DNA of 6,342 nt from Dehalococcoidia bacterium (lineage in GTDB: Bacteria; Chloroflexota; Dehalococcoidia; Dehalococcoidales; W498). The notes below the pieces were generated by a model. The model did not search any database. It had not been told where the DNA came from and worked only from the letters and a program-made list of their open reading frames with translations. How positions within the stretch are numbered: position 1 is the first letter of the stretch; each line of letters begins with the position of its first letter. Positions 5,747-6,342 of this stretch are shown here, piece after piece. The stretch is from contig JAUWEU010000044.1 of assembly GCA_030608125.1 (NCBI GenBank), positions 1 through 6,342 of the forward strand, given 5' to 3'. The translations under genes and the position numbers were made by a program.

Positions 5747-6342
5747 CTAACATAAATTGAATTTTTGGGCAGTATTACGAAAACCAGCTAAGGAACCTTC
5801 CAGTGTCCTATCATCAACACAATATGATATCCGAAAATAGCCTGGTGTCCCGAAGCCACGACCGGGTACAGTCAGCACTCGCCACGACTGCAGCTCCCTG
5901 ACAAAGGCAACATCATCTTCCAGCGGTGATTTGGGGAACATGTAGAAAGCCCCTTGGGGCTTCATTACCGAATAGCCCATCTCAATAAGCTGGTCATATA
6001 AGAAATCTCTCCTCTGTTGATACTCGGCTACAGGGACAGTCACTGACTGCAAACGGCTCACTAAGTGTTGCATCAGGGCTGGGGCATTAACGTATCCCAG
6101 CGTTCGGTTGCAGTGAATAAGCCCGCCCACCAATTCTTCTCGCTGGCTGCAGGTGGGATTTACGGCGATGTAGCCAATACGTTCACCAGGCAGCGCCAAA
6201 TCCTTGGAATGAGAGGTGACGATGATACTCTGCGGGTGATGAAGCAAAGGTGACGGGTATTTCAAGCCATCGTAGATAATCTTGCGATAGGCTTCGTCGC
6301 TGATGAGGAAAATCTGTGTCCCGTATTGAGTCTCCTTTTTGC
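5747..6342 (-). CDS. Class I/II pyridoxal-phosphate aminotransferase (C-terminal part, cut by window edge)
   Basis: The frame runs open from the right edge to TAG at 5747-5749, giving the last 197 residues; the N-terminal half is outside. A TTG at 6263-6265 could be mistaken for a start, but the family signature continues upstream of it: ISDEAYRKIIYDG (visible residues 13-25) holds the Asp15 and Tyr18 that contact the cofactor. SHSKDLALPGERIGY follows, with Lys46 forming the Schiff base and Arg54 holding the phosphate. Near the end, YFRISYCVDD carries the arginine that grips the substrate carboxylate. This matches aspartate aminotransferase-like fold-type I enzymes, which transfer amino groups between amino acids and 2-oxo acids. 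The donor amino acid cannot be assigned from this half. The 117 bases after its stop hold only a weak CCTT/AAGG stem, so read-through into the thioesterase is possible. Confidence 0.9.
   Translation of the reverse strand, partial: KKETQYGTQIFLISDEAYRKIIYDGLKYPSPLLHHPQSIIVTSHSKDLALPGERIGYIAVNPTCSQREELVGGLIHCNRTLGYVNAPALMQHLVSRLQSVTVPVAEYQQRRDFLYDQLIEMGYSVMKPQGAFYMFPKSPLEDDVAFVRELQSWRVLTVPGRGFGTPGYFRISYCVDDRTLEGSLAGFRNTAQKFNLC

Noticed and set aside
6065..6265. Short plus-strand frame, and a possible TTG start at 6265 for the aminotransferase
   Set aside because: The plus frame is a shadow. The TTG lies inside the conserved cofactor-binding region, whose upstream part (ISDEAYRKIIYDG) is in frame up to the window edge.

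Overview
The window reads almost entirely from the minus strand. It looks like part of an uncultured, probably anaerobic bacterial genome of moderate GC. The genes fit uptake and CoA-activation of organic acids. The substrate-binding protein carries a lipoprotein signal (cysteine 29), which suits a cell without a classical outer membrane. C/T-rich hairpin repeats of this style and a Liv-type transporter with its own acyl-CoA ligase make a Chloroflexota (Dehalococcoidia-like) origin my best guess. This is inference only, because no rRNA or marker gene is present.

Layout in the direction of transcription (right to left): (1) 6342-5747, the C-terminal half of a class I/II PLP aminotransferase, cut by the window edge; (2) 5629-5201, a small hotdog-fold thioesterase of the PaaI type; (3) about 5192-4948, a non-coding, nearly mirror-symmetric element made of five hairpins; (4) about 4900-4612, the upstream region of the next operon, with candidate promoters, three hairpins and a possible short upstream ORF; (5) 4611-2686, an AMP-forming acyl-CoA synthetase; (6) 2693-1809, a LivH-type permease; (7) 1804-755, a LivM-type permease; (8) 677-1, the N-terminal 225 residues of a Liv-type substrate-binding lipoprotein, cut by the left edge.

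Genes 5 to 8 look like one operon: ligase and livH overlap by 8 bases, livH and livM are 4 bases apart, and 77 bases separate livM from the binding protein. A working Liv-type importer also needs two ATPases (LivG and LivF). Neither is in the window; they may lie past the left edge. The simplest model is that the binding lipoprotein captures a small carboxylate, LivH/LivM import it, and the ligase converts it to a CoA thioester. The PaaI-like thioesterase upstream could release stalled CoA. Substrate identity cannot be read from the sequence.

The features that ordinary annotation would miss are the mirror-symmetric hairpin element at 4948-5192, the structured upstream region of the ligase operon (including a perfect 9-bp-arm palindrome near a TATAAT box), and a strong orphan ribosome-binding site followed directly by ATG-TAA between livM and the binding protein. 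Nothing here amounts to a clearly new system; these are candidates for checking.
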